Below, in pieces: positions 46,232 to 54,367 of a stretch of 64,000 nt of DNA. Position numbers and translations under genes: made by a program. How positions within the stretch are numbered: the stretch's first letter is position 1; each line of letters starts with the position of its first letter. Source of the stretch: Janthinobacterium sp. GW456P (GTDB lineage: Bacteria; Pseudomonadota; Gammaproteobacteria; Burkholderiales; Burkholderiaceae_D); assembly GCF_002127655.1 (NCBI RefSeq), contig NZ_NEHB01000017.1:50105-114104 (forward strand), read 5' to 3'. The notes below the pieces were generated by a model. The model was not told the DNA's origin, searched no databases, and was given only the letters and a program-made list of their open reading frames with translations.

Positions 46232-46564
46232 ATGCACTCAATTCGAATTAATTCAAACCTGATAGTCGACGACGAGACCTTTCACTCGGTTTTCTCTGAT
46301 GCTTGTGGGTTCCCAGATTTCTACGGGAGAAATATGAACGCATGGATTGACTGCATGGGATACCTCGACGAGCCGTCGGCACAGATGTCATCTGTACATG
46401 TCGCTGCAGGTGAGAGTTTGGCTTTGGTCATTGACGGCGCATCATCCTTCAAGACTAGATGTCCTGCATTGTATGATGAGCTGCTTAAGTGCGCTGCTTT
46501 TGTAAATGAACGATGCGAAGAAGCAGGGCGAGCGCCTCTGCTAGCTATCACAATGCACGCCTGA
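46232..46564 (+). CDS. Array gene 9: barstar-family RNase inhibitor
   Basis: A 110-residue acidic protein. FPDFYGRNMNAWIDCMGYLD is the barstar signature (Y-G-R-N-x-x-A-x-x-D), after HSIRINSNLIVDDETFHSVF. Barstar-family proteins block barnase-like RNase toxins by plugging the active site with acidic residues. No barnase-type gene lies in the window, so it is an orphan immunity gene and could protect against a neighbour's toxin. No strong ribosome site is seen before the ATG. Confidence 0.85.
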   Translation: MHSIRINSNLIVDDETFHSVFSDACGFPDFYGRNMNAWIDCMGYLDEPSAQMSSVHVAAGESLALVIDGASSFKTRCPALYDELLKCAAFVNERCEEAGRAPLLAITMHA

Positions 46565-46606
46565 TGGGTAACGGTGCCATAAAAACGTCAGTAGAGTTCT
46601 AGTTCA

Positions 46607-46667
46607 CGAACGTCCGAAATGGGGCGTAACCGACCAACGACGGCAACCGGCCAAAAGCAGCCGTTCG
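46607..46667 (+). repeat. Array repeat R10
   Basis: CGAACGTCCGAAATGGGGCG, TAACCGACCAACGACGGCAA, CCGGCCAAAAGCAGCCGTTC, then G. The ends CGAACG and CGTTCG are exact complements. Confidence 0.75.
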
Positions 46668-46694
46668 AAATTAATCAACTCTGTGTAGATCACC

Positions 46695-47063
46695 ATGCCA
46701 AGAAACCACCCTGGAGAAGTTGAGCACACCGTGTCGTTTAACCAGCATCTCGGCCCACGGTTCCAGTCCGCAGGATTGAGGGTGCAATTTCATTACAACC
46801 AAGTGCCGGGTATCCACTTTAAAGTTGAGCCACCTGTGGAGTACGCGGACGCGATTTTGAGAGGCCTGCAACATGGACTCGACCGGTATTTTCCCTCGTT
46901 TCCATCAACAGGCAGTATCTGGGTCAATGAGGTAATAGTTGATGAGGTTAGTTCCTCCCAAGCGGCCTTTTACCGAGCAGCAGTGCTTGTGATGCATCAG
47001 GCACTGGGTTTGGTCGAAATCATGGAGACGGATTTCCGTTCGCGGGATCTCCCGAAAGCATAA
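46695..47063 (+). CDS. Array gene 10: hypothetical protein, 122 aa
   Basis: A soluble protein with N-terminal PRNHPGEVEHTVSFNQHLGP, a middle strand GLRVQFHYNQVPGIHFKVEP, and helix YADAILRGLQHGLDRYFPSF; then SIWVNEVIVDEVSSSQAAFY. The central YADAILRGL...G.I.V.EV layout resembles a ferredoxin-like alpha/beta fold, but I cannot name the family. It is the last gene of the array; a short dyad follows 26 bases later. Confidence 0.6.
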   Translation: MPRNHPGEVEHTVSFNQHLGPRFQSAGLRVQFHYNQVPGIHFKVEPPVEYADAILRGLQHGLDRYFPSFPSTGSIWVNEVIVDEVSSSQAAFYRAAVLVMHQALGLVEIMETDFRSRDLPKA

Positions 47064-47089
47064 GAACATGCTTGCAGTGCTGTCGCGAA

Positions 47090-47123
47090 GGTCTGCTTCG
47101 GGGCGAAAGCAGACGGTGCCATT
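47090..47123 (+). repeat. Array repeat R11 (compact)
   Basis: GGTCTGCTTCGGGGCGAAAG, then CAGACGGTGCCATT. A tight hairpin form (GTCTGCTT / AAGCAGAC). After this, the ~215 bases to the lysE start hold no gene I can support. Confidence 0.68.
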
Positions 47124-47338
47124 TAGGTAAAGCGCTACCGCTAGCTCAGTTTTGATCCATGGTTCCAGGCATATGAGAGCCTGATGGGGCGTGGCAGGGG
47201 CCTGGGCGGGGCGGTCCCTGTCGCCGCTGTAGCCGTCGCCCGACTGATACAGCATGTGCCTGTACGCGGCGCCTTGTGTCTTGTCGCCGCCGGGCCGCGC
47301 TCCTAGACTGGGGCCTTCTCCACCTGCGACTGCCTGCC

Positions 47339-47923
47339 ATGACCGAACTCCTGCCCCTGATGAGCTATTGCTTTGTGATGTCCGCCACCCCCGGGCCGAA
47401 CAACGTCATGCTGGCCACCACCGGCGCCAATTTCGGCTATCGCGGTGCGCTGCCGGTGATCCTCGGCATCCAGGCCGGCATTTTCGTGCAGACCATGCTC
47501 ATGTGCGTGGGGCTGGGCAGCGTGTTCGTCGCCTACCCGATGGCGCAGCAGCTACTGCGGATCGCGGGCGCGCTGTACCTGGTGTTTTTGGCCTGGAAGC
47601 TGGCCGGCGCCTCGGTGGCGGGAAGCAGCGCGCCGAAGGCCGTGTCGTTTGCGCAGGCGGCGCTGTTTCAGGCGCTGAACCCGAAGAGCTGGCTCAAGGC
47701 GGTCACCATGGCGTCGGTCTTCATGCCCGTGCACGGCAACATGCTCGCCAGCGCGCTGCTGGTTTCCGTGACCGGCACCGTGGTGGGGGCGCCGTGCAAC
47801 GCCATGTGGGCGCTGTTCGGCGTGTCGATCCGCGGCGTGTTGAAAGCGCCGCGCAAGCAGCGCATCTTCAATCTGACGATGGGTGCCATCCTGCTGGTGC
47901 TCGCCGTGATGTTTTTACGCTAG
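47339..47923 (+). CDS. LysE/RhtB-family amino-acid exporter
   Basis: A 194-residue protein with five to six membrane segments. LPLMSYCFVMSATPGPNNVM is the LysE signature (S-x-T-P-G-P-N-N), followed by GYRGALPVILGIQAGIFVQT and LNPKSWLKAVTMASVFMP. These carriers export amino acids or related small molecules. The ATG at 47339 gives the family N-terminus. A MocR-type regulator begins nine bases after its stop on the same strand, so the two are likely cotranscribed. Confidence 0.9.
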   Translation: MTELLPLMSYCFVMSATPGPNNVMLATTGANFGYRGALPVILGIQAGIFVQTMLMCVGLGSVFVAYPMAQQLLRIAGALYLVFLAWKLAGASVAGSSAPKAVSFAQAALFQALNPKSWLKAVTMASVFMPVHGNMLASALLVSVTGTVVGAPCNAMWALFGVSIRGVLKAPRKQRIFNLTMGAILLVLAVMFLR

Positions 47924-47932
47924 ACTTGCGCC

Positions 47933-49393
47933 ATGTTCGCCATCGACCGCTCCTCACCCATCGCCCTGTTCAAGCAGATCGAGGCCGCATTGCGCCAGCA
48001 GATCGCGCAACGCGTTCTGCCTGGCGGGACCAGGCTGCCGTCGATACGCCAGCTCGCCACGCAGCTCGCGGTCAGCACCAACACCGTGGTGGTCGCGTAT
48101 GACAGGCTGGTGGCCGCAGGGGTCATCGATACGCACGGCACGACCGGCTTCTTCGTCTGCGCACCGGCTGACGCCAGCCGCGCCATTCCCGACGAGGTGG
48201 CGCTGGAAGCGGGCCAGGAGCAGGAGCCGGTCTGGCTGAGCCAGCAAGTGAACGACCAGCGGCCGGGCGTGCTGCTGGCCAGCAGCGGCGCCTTGCCGCC
48301 CACCTGGCTGCAGGATGCGCTGCCGGCGGCGGCCGTGCAACGCGGCCTGGCGCGCAGCGCGGCCGGCATGGCTTCGCGCTGCCCGCCGCAAGGGCTGGCC
48401 GAACTGCGCGAGCAGATCGCGCTGCTGATGCGCGGCATCGGCATCGCGGCGGACGCGAGCCACATCCTCACCACGTTCGGCGGCACCCATGCGATCGATC
48501 TGATCTGCCGCACCTTCCTGCAGCCCGGCGATACGGTGCTGGTGGAAGACCCCGGATACTTCCTGATGTTTGGCCGGCTGCGCCAGGACGGCGTGCGCCT
48601 GGTGCCCATCCAGCGCCGCCCCGACGGCCTCGACCTGGACGAACTGGAAGCGGCCTGCCGCGCGCACCGTCCGCGCCTGCTGTTCGTGCAGACGGCCTTG
48701 CACAATCCCACCGGGTGGAGCAGCAGCGCCGCCAACCTGCACAAGGTGCTGATCATGGCGCAGCAACATGGCTTCCTGATCGCCGAAGACGACGTGCACG
48801 GCCATTTCCAGCCGGGCCACAGCACGCGGCTGGCATCGCTGTCCGGACTGGATGGCGTGATCTACTATTCCAGTCTGTGCAAGGCGCTGAGCCCGGCCCT
48901 GCGCATGGGCTACCTGGCCGCGGCGCCGGCCCTGCTCAAGCCCTTGATGCGCACCAAGATCCACGCTGTCATGACCTTGCCTGCGCTGAACGAATACGTG
49001 CTGCTGGAAGTGCTCAAGGCCGGCAATCTGCGCAAGCACCTGGAGCGGCTGCAACGCAAGATCATGGTGGCGCGCAACGCCAGCACGCGGCAGCTGAGCG
49101 CGGCCGGCGTGCTGTTCGAGCAGCCCGGCGATGCGGGCATTTTCCTGTGGGGCTCCATGCCCGAAGGGCTGGACGTGGACTTGCTGGTGCAGGACGCCTA
49201 CCGCAACAAGATCCTGCTGATGCGCGGCGCCGCGTTCTCGGCCAGCGACACGCCCGACCGGCACATCCGCTTCAACGTCGCCTTCAGCCAGCATCCGCGC
49301 GTGAGCGCCTATCTGGAAGAACGCCTGCGCGCGGTGGCTGGCGCGCGCTCAAGCCTGGCCCGCGCCGCCGCCGGCATCGAGGGCACGCCCTGA
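47933..49393 (+). CDS. MocR/PdxR-type GntR-aminotransferase regulator
   Basis: A 486-residue fusion: GntR winged helix (~1-75: ALRQQIAQRVLPGGTRLPSI, QLAVSTNTVVVAYDRLVAAG) and a class I aminotransferase-like domain (~110-480) with ILTTFGGTHAIDLICRTFLQ, FVQTALHNPTGWSSS and the PLP-lysine region YYSSLCKALSPALRMGYLAA. MocR proteins sense PLP or amino acids and control vitamin B6, GABA, taurine or efflux genes. Its target is probably the exporter just upstream. Length and architecture are typical. Confidence 0.92.
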   Translation: MFAIDRSSPIALFKQIEAALRQQIAQRVLPGGTRLPSIRQLATQLAVSTNTVVVAYDRLVAAGVIDTHGTTGFFVCAPADASRAIPDEVALEAGQEQEPVWLSQQVNDQRPGVLLASSGALPPTWLQDALPAAAVQRGLARSAAGMASRCPPQGLAELREQIALLMRGIGIAADASHILTTFGGTHAIDLICRTFLQPGDTVLVEDPGYFLMFGRLRQDGVRLVPIQRRPDGLDLDELEAACRAHRPRLLFVQTALHNPTGWSSSAANLHKVLIMAQQHGFLIAEDDVHGHFQPGHSTRLASLSGLDGVIYYSSLCKALSPALRMGYLAAAPALLKPLMRTKIHAVMTLPALNEYVLLEVLKAGNLRKHLERLQRKIMVARNASTRQLSAAGVLFEQPGDAGIFLWGSMPEGLDVDLLVQDAYRNKILLMRGAAFSASDTPDRHIRFNVAFSQHPRVSAYLEERLRAVAGARSSLARAAAGIEGTP

Positions 49394-49539
49394 GCATAGT
49401 CCGCGCCTTTCTTCAGTATTTATTGATATTCTGGAGGAACGATTTTTTCGCAAGTGTGTCGATTTTGTATGCGTCCACCATCGCAGGGAAGGCGCACCGC
49501 TTGCCCATTCCACCTTCACCAAGGAAGCAGGGAAACGCC

Positions 49540-49938
49540 ATGAACAAACAGATCATCCTCAACCTGCCCGTAAAAGACCTGGATAAATCCAGGGCTTTCT
49601 TTTCCGCTCTCGGCTTCACCTTCAATCCCCGCTTCAGCGGCGAGAACGCGGCGTTCATGAACATCGTCGAAGGCAGCATCGAGGCCATGCTGACGACCGA
49701 ACCGTTCTTCCAGTCCCTGACCGGCAAGCCGCTCGCGGATGCAAGGCAGGCCAATGAAGTCGTCATTTGCCTCAGTTGCGAAAGCCGGCAAGAGGTGGAC
49801 AGCCTGATTGCCAAGGCCGTCGCCGCCGGTGGCCGTATACCGCATCCGCCCGAAGACCATGGCTTCATGTACGACCAGGGCTTCGAGGATATCGACGGCC
49901 ACCTGTGGAACCTGGTCTGGACGGCGCCCGAAGCCTGA
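49540..49938 (+). CDS. VOC-family (glyoxalase/bleomycin-resistance-type) protein
   Basis: A 132-residue vicinal-oxygen-chelate protein. ILNLPVKDLDKSRAFFSALG opens the first beta-alpha-beta unit; NEVVICLSCESRQEVDSLI and GFMYDQGFEDIDGHLWNLVW form the second, with the closing D-x-D-G-H-x-W-x-L. It is PhnB/YetH-like; substrate unknown. GGAAGCAGGGAAA precedes the ATG. It ends 27 bases from the convergent motA stop. Confidence 0.87.
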   Translation: MNKQIILNLPVKDLDKSRAFFSALGFTFNPRFSGENAAFMNIVEGSIEAMLTTEPFFQSLTGKPLADARQANEVVICLSCESRQEVDSLIAKAVAAGGRIPHPPEDHGFMYDQGFEDIDGHLWNLVWTAPEA

Positions 49939-49965
49939 CGCGCCGAGCAAGCGGGACAGGCCGTA

Positions 49966-50829
49966 TCAGTTCTTCGTGCGCACCTGGCGCACGTGGTTTT
50001 CCAGTTCGCTGAACGAGGGGCGTTCCGTGGCGGAAATGACCTTGCGGCCGAATTCCACGGCCAGCGCCGGGGCGTAGCCGTTCAGGCTGGCCAATAACGT
50101 CACTTTCACGCACTGGTACATCTTCGCCGTTTCATGGTGCTTGCGGCGCAGCAAGCTGGCCAGCGGCGCGATGAAGCCGTAGGCCAGCAAGATGCCGATG
50201 AAGGTGCCCACCAGCGCCTGCGCGATCAGCACGCCCAGCTCGGCCGGCGGCAAGCCGACGGAGGCCATCGTGTGCACCACGCCCATCACGGCGGCCACGA
50301 TGCCGAAGGCGGGCATGGCGTCGGCCAGCTGCGAAATCGTCTGGATCGGCATTTCCGCATCTTCATGGTGCGTTTCGATCTCGTTATCCATCAGGTTTTC
50401 GATCTGGTAGGCGTCCATATTGCCCGACACCATCAGGCGCAGATAATCGGTGATGAATTCCAGGATGTGCTCGTCACCGAGCGTGTACGGGTATTTCACG
50501 AAGATGGCGCTGCGATAGGGGTCGTCGATATCGTCTTCGACCGACATCAGGCCTTCCTTGCGGATCTTGCTGAGGATTTCATACATCAACCCCATCAGCT
50601 CCATGTAGCGCGCCTTCGTGTATTGCGAGCCGTGGAACAGGGTGGGCAGGGCGGCGAACGTGGCGCGGATGGCCTTGGCGTCGTTGCCGACAAAGAAGGT
50701 GCCCAGCGCGGCGCCGCCGATCATCAGCAGCTCCAGCGGCTGGAACAGGGCGCCCAAGTGTCCCCCCTGCATGGCGAAACCGCCGAAGACGGAAAACAGC
50801 ACGACGAGAAATCCGAGTATGACTAGCAA
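49966..50829 (-). CDS. motA: Flagellar motor stator protein MotA
   Basis: A 287-residue membrane protein with four membrane segments. LVILGFLVVLFSVFGGFAMQ is TM1; LSKIRKEGLMSVEDDIDDPY is the cytoplasmic loop with the rotor-contacting Arg and Glu; MPAFGIVAAVMGVVHTMASV and LVGTFIGILLAYGFIAPLAS are TM3 and TM4 with the conserved Pro. MotA with MotB forms the proton-driven stator. MotB normally follows in the same operon, but here the next gene downstream is a convergent VOC gene, so motB is missing from this place. Confidence 0.93.
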   Translation of the reverse strand: MLVILGFLVVLFSVFGGFAMQGGHLGALFQPLELLMIGGAALGTFFVGNDAKAIRATFAALPTLFHGSQYTKARYMELMGLMYEILSKIRKEGLMSVEDDIDDPYRSAIFVKYPYTLGDEHILEFITDYLRLMVSGNMDAYQIENLMDNEIETHHEDAEMPIQTISQLADAMPAFGIVAAVMGVVHTMASVGLPPAELGVLIAQALVGTFIGILLAYGFIAPLASLLRRKHHETAKMYQCVKVTLLASLNGYAPALAVEFGRKVISATERPSFSELENHVRQVRTKN

Positions 50830-50871
50830 AACCTACTCCTTCATAATATTGCCATATCGCAATATTGTAGT

Positions 50872-51792
50872 TTAACCTGATTCTGCTGCTGTGGCCGAGT
50901 CCGGCTGCAATTGCTGGATGAGAAAATTGATAAAAGCGCGCACTTTGGCGGGCAGCTGGTGGCGGCTCGGATAATAGGCGTACAGGTCGGCCGGCGCCAG
51001 CGCATAGTCGGCCAGCACCACGCGCAGGCGGCCGCTGTCGAGGTAGCGCGCCAGGTCCCATTCCGAACGCAGCAGGATGCCGTGGCCGTCCAGGGCCCAG
51101 CCCAGCACCACGTCGCCATCGTTGCTGGCCACCGTGCCGCGCACTTTCACCGTGTGCGTGGCGCGGCCGCGGCTCAAACGCCAGATGCCGTAGGCGTCGT
51201 CGTTCTGCCGGTGCACGATGCAGCGGTGCCGCGCCAGCTCGTCGGGGGTGTGCGGCGTGCCGTGCGCCTGCAGGTAGGCGGGCGAAGCGCACAGGAAGCG
51301 CCGGTTCGACATGATGCGCCGCGCCGACAGGCGCGTGTCGGGCAAGTCGCCGAAGCGGATGCCCAGGTCGTACGCCTGCTCGACCAGGTTGATGGGGCTG
51401 TCCGTCAGCTGCAGCTGCACTTCCAGCTGCGGGTGGCGCAGCGCGAATTGCGACAGCAGGGGCGCGATCACCGTGCGCCCGAAGCCCAAGGTGGCATTCA
51501 CGCGCAGCAGTCCGCGCGGCTCGGCGCCGCCGCTGGCCAGCGACTCTTCCATGGCGCGGATATCGTCGAGGATTTGCCGCGCCTGTTGCAAATAGTTTTC
51601 GCCATCGCCCGTCAGGCTGATGCGCCGCGTGCTGCGGTTCAGCAGGCGTACGCCCAGGCGCTGTTCCATCAGCACCAATCGCTTGCTGACGGCGGGTGGC
51701 GTGATGCCCAGCTCGCGCGCCGTGGCCGACAGGCTGCCCAGCTTGGCCAGCAGCACAAAGAAGGCCATTTCCGTGGTGGCGTCCGTTTTCAT
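50872..51792 (-). CDS. LysR-family regulator, likely of the tartrate dehydratase gene
   Basis: A 306-residue LysR protein. AFFVLLAKLGSLSATARELG and ITPPAVSKRLVLMEQRLGVR form the winged helix-turn-helix; LRVNATLGFGRTVIAPLLSQ starts the effector domain (~90-295). It is divergent from tarD with a 107-base gap that would hold the LysR binding sites. TarD regulators in other bacteria are LysR-type, so D-tartrate is the probable inducer. The start at 51792 is the normal LysR position. Confidence 0.9.
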   Translation of the reverse strand: MKTDATTEMAFFVLLAKLGSLSATARELGITPPAVSKRLVLMEQRLGVRLLNRSTRRISLTGDGENYLQQARQILDDIRAMEESLASGGAEPRGLLRVNATLGFGRTVIAPLLSQFALRHPQLEVQLQLTDSPINLVEQAYDLGIRFGDLPDTRLSARRIMSNRRFLCASPAYLQAHGTPHTPDELARHRCIVHRQNDDAYGIWRLSRGRATHTVKVRGTVASNDGDVVLGWALDGHGILLRSEWDLARYLDSGRLRVVLADYALAPADLYAYYPSRHQLPAKVRAFINFLIQQLQPDSATAAESG

Positions 51793-51899
51793 TGGTTCAT
51801 CTTTCACTTCAAGTGAATAATGCTTTAAATTGATATCGATTATATGGCTTTGTATCGCGGGTAAGCTGGCGTCATTGTTTTCAGCCACAGGAGAGCCGC

Positions 51900-53069
51900 A
51901 TGAAAATCGTCGAAATCCGCGAAAAGACCATCCCCATTTCCTCGCCCATCCGCAATGCATACATCGATTTCACGAAGATGACGTTAAGCCTGGTGGCCGT
52001 CATCACGGACGTGATGCGCGACGGCAAGCCCGTCGTCGGCTACGGCTTCAATTCGAATGGCCGCTACGGCCAGGGCATGCTGATGCGCGAGCGCTTCATT
52101 CCCCGCATCCTCGATGCCGATCCCGTCTCGCTCGTCACGGACGACGGCAGCAACCTCGATCCGCACAAGGTGTGGGATTGCATGTACACCAATGAAAAGC
52201 CGGGCGGCCACGGCGAGCGCTCGGTGGCCATCGGCACCATCGACATGGCCATCTGGGATGCCGTGGCGAAGATCGAGAACAAGCCGCTGTTCCAGCTGCT
52301 GGCCGAGCGCCACGGCACGGGCGTGCCTGACAAACAGGTCTTCGTGTATGCGGCCGGCGGCTATTACTATCCGGGCCAGAGCCTTTCCGCCCTGCAGGAC
52401 GAGATGCGCAGCTATGTCGACCGTGGCTACACGGTGGTCAAGAAAAAGATCGGCGGCGCCTCGCTGGACGAGGATTTGCGCCGCATCGACGCCATCATGG
52501 AGGTGCTGCAGGATGGGCAGAAGCTGTGCGTGGATGCGAACGGCCGCTTCGATCTCGATACCTCGATCGCTTACGCCAAGGCGCTGCGTGAATATGACCT
52601 GTTCTGGTACGAAGAGGCGGGCGACCCGCTCGACTTCGAGCTGCAATCGACCTTGCGCAGCTATTACGACAAGCCGATGGCGACGGGCGAGAACCTGTTT
52701 TCCATGCAGGATGCGCGCAACCTGATCCGCTACGGCGGCATGCGCGCCGACCGCGACTGGCTGCAGTTCGACTGCGCCCTCAGCTACGGCCTGGTGGAAT
52801 ATTTGCGCACCCTGGACATGCTGCACCAGCACGGCTGGTCGCGCAGCCGCTGCATCCCGCACGGCGGCCACCAGATGTCCCTGAATATCGCGGCCGGCCT
52901 GGGCCTGGGCGGCAACGAGTCGTATCCGGATTTATTCCAGCCCTTCGGCGGTTTTCCCGATGGCGTGCGCGTCGAAAATGGCCATATCACGATGCCGGAC
53001 CTGGTCGGCATCGGCTTCGAGGGCAAGGCCAACCTGTATGCGGAAATGCGGGCGCTGAGCGGCCAGTAA
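51900..53069 (+). CDS. tarD: D(-)-tartrate dehydratase (enolase superfamily)
   Basis: A 389-residue enzyme matching Bradyrhizobium TarD over its whole length as I remember it. ISSPIRNAYIDFTKMTLSLV, GYGFNSNGRYGQGMLMRERF, NEKPGGHGERSVAIGTIDMA, the catalytic-lysine segment YTVVKKKIGGASLDED, metal ligands in VDANGRFDLDTS, FWYEEAGDPLDF and MATGENLF, and the general-acid His in IPHGGHQMSLNIAAGLGLGG. It dehydrates D-tartrate to oxaloacetate. It is divergent from a LysR gene. The specific call is strong because motifs unique to TarD are kept. Confidence 0.93.
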   Translation: MKIVEIREKTIPISSPIRNAYIDFTKMTLSLVAVITDVMRDGKPVVGYGFNSNGRYGQGMLMRERFIPRILDADPVSLVTDDGSNLDPHKVWDCMYTNEKPGGHGERSVAIGTIDMAIWDAVAKIENKPLFQLLAERHGTGVPDKQVFVYAAGGYYYPGQSLSALQDEMRSYVDRGYTVVKKKIGGASLDEDLRRIDAIMEVLQDGQKLCVDANGRFDLDTSIAYAKALREYDLFWYEEAGDPLDFELQSTLRSYYDKPMATGENLFSMQDARNLIRYGGMRADRDWLQFDCALSYGLVEYLRTLDMLHQHGWSRSRCIPHGGHQMSLNIAAGLGLGGNESYPDLFQPFGGFPDGVRVENGHITMPDLVGIGFEGKANLYAEMRALSGQ

Positions 53070-53071
53070 GC

Positions 53072-53428
53072 TTACTCGCTGCGCTGCCAGAAGCGCAGCC
53101 GGTTGCCGAACGGGTCCGCCACTTCCAGGATGTGGCCCCAGTCCTCGTCGCGGATGCCGGGCCGCGCATACGGATAATCCCTGGCCTGCAGTTCCGCGTG
53201 CAGGGCGGCGACGTCGTCGACGGGGATCAGCAGCGCCGCGCCCGGCGTCGCGTCGCCATAATGTTCGGACAGGTGCAGCACCAGCTCGCCCCGCGTCACC
53301 TGCAGGTACAGCGGCGCCGTGGGCTCGAAGCGGTGTTCCCAGTCCAGGGTAAAGCCGAGGAAGCCGAGGTAGAACTCGCGCGCCTTTTCTTCGGAAAAGA
53401 TGCGCAGGATGGGGATGGCGGCATGCAT
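53072..53428 (-). CDS. Glyoxalase-superfamily (bleomycin-resistance-like) protein
   Basis: A 118-residue VOC protein. AIPILRIFSEEKAREFYLGF, LGFTLDWEHRFEPTAPLYLQ and VLHLSEHYGDATPG match the glyoxalase superfamily with the E-H-Y-G-D motif. DPFGNRLRFWQRSE is the closing metal-type motif. It probably binds a small hydrophobic ligand or drug. The start at 53428 (MHAAIPILRIF) is the family-type N-terminus. It is convergent with tarD, only two bases from that stop. Confidence 0.86.
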   Translation of the reverse strand: MHAAIPILRIFSEEKAREFYLGFLGFTLDWEHRFEPTAPLYLQVTRGELVLHLSEHYGDATPGAALLIPVDDVAALHAELQARDYPYARPGIRDEDWGHILEVADPFGNRLRFWQRSE

Positions 53429-53469
53429 GGCGGTGCTTTCAACAAGGTGGCGATGCCGCCATTCTAGCG

Positions 53470-54195
53470 TCAGGCCGGAGTCTGCCGTTTCACCCGGGCT
53501 GCGGGACTGGTCTTCTCCCAGCGGAACAGCCACATGATGATCAATTTGGTCGTGGCGCTGACGCAGGCGAGCAGCAGCAAGGGCCAGCCCGTCGACAGGC
53601 CCATGACGCAGGCAAAAAAGATGGTGCTGACATCCATCGCCAGGATGAACTGGCTCATCTTTAACGACACGGCGCCCGTCCTGCCCGACCGGTAAATGAG
53701 GCGAATCTGGTGCGCATAGCCCTGCGCCAGCAGCACCGTGACGGCGACGATCAGGCTTTGCGAGATCAGGCGCTTTTCATCGCTGAACGTGGGGCCGAAG
53801 GCCAGCCCCGCCACGCCGGCGCCCAGCAGCAGCGCGCAGGCCAGCAGCGCATGGCGCGATGCCCGGCTGCGGCGGTCGCGCTCGATTTCATACAGGACGG
53901 CCAGCGCGATCAGGGACGCTGCCAGGCGCGGCCAGACGATGTAGTGGTTGAACGGCGTGATGGAATAGCCGTACACAAAGAACGCGCAATACGCGAGGAA
54001 GCTGACGCTGAACTGATTGATGGACAAAATGTCCGTCGTCTGGCCGGCGCCGATGCCGGCATCGCGCTTGCGCTGCCAGATTTTTTGCAGCTGCGACCAT
54101 AAACCATACAGGCTGATGACGATGAACAGGGAATTGAGGCTGCCGGCGAGGGCGTAGAGGGAAGGGGGCTGCAAGCTATCTCCTGGAATGGCCAA
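53470..54195 (-). CDS. Integral membrane protein with PQ-loop/SWEET-like repeats
   Basis: A 241-residue protein with about seven hydrophobic segments. Two similar stretches, ISLYGLWSQLQKIWQRKRDA and AQGYAHQIRLIYRSGRTGAV, each carry a W/Y..Q..KI.-type motif followed by a T/S-rich turn and a hydrophobic helix (FLAYCAFFVYGYSITPFNHY; ILAMDVSTIFFACVMGLSTG). That pattern is typical of PQ-loop/semiSWEET proteins. The transported compound is unknown. There is a ~170-base gap to the next plus-strand gene. Confidence 0.62.
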   Translation of the reverse strand: MAIPGDSLQPPSLYALAGSLNSLFIVISLYGLWSQLQKIWQRKRDAGIGAGQTTDILSINQFSVSFLAYCAFFVYGYSITPFNHYIVWPRLAASLIALAVLYEIERDRRSRASRHALLACALLLGAGVAGLAFGPTFSDEKRLISQSLIVAVTVLLAQGYAHQIRLIYRSGRTGAVSLKMSQFILAMDVSTIFFACVMGLSTGWPLLLLACVSATTKLIIMWLFRWEKTSPAARVKRQTPA

Positions 54196-54367
54196 GGCAG
54201 CGCTGCCAGGACAGGCCGCCTTGTCTATACATTTTATTTGGACAACATGCTCTCATGAAATAAATTGGCAGGCAAGCAAGGATTTTGCGGCCGGGCCTGT
54301 TGCGGCCGCCCTCGCTTGAAACTTGCCCGGACGCACCTGTTCCTGCGCTTGCCCTTATAATCGGGAC

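Larger units (their letters stand above)
41615..47123 (+). other. Repeat-separated array of small orphan genes (cassette-like island)
   Basis: Nine intact short genes and one broken one, all plus-strand, lie in ~5.5 kb with visibly lower GC than both flanks. They are mutually unrelated. At least eleven copies of an imperfect dyad follow their stop codons, usually within 5-60 bases. A typical copy reads TTGGGGCGGAACC, GCCGACGACGGCAACCGGCC, AGAAGCGGTC(G)TTC. The two outer arms (GTCCGC..TTGGGGC and GGCCAGAAGCGGAC) are partly complementary. No integrase or transposase gene is in the window. Confidence 0.7.

Noticed and set aside
41615..47123. CRISPR array
   Set aside because: Repeats are imperfect, of differing length, 60-900 bases apart, and separated by genes rather than uniform spacers; no cas genes are present.
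41615..47123. Canonical integron attC sites
   Set aside because: The layout fits, but I could not find paired RYYYAAC and GTTRRRY core sites at the repeat ends, and there is no intI. Reported as cassette-like only.
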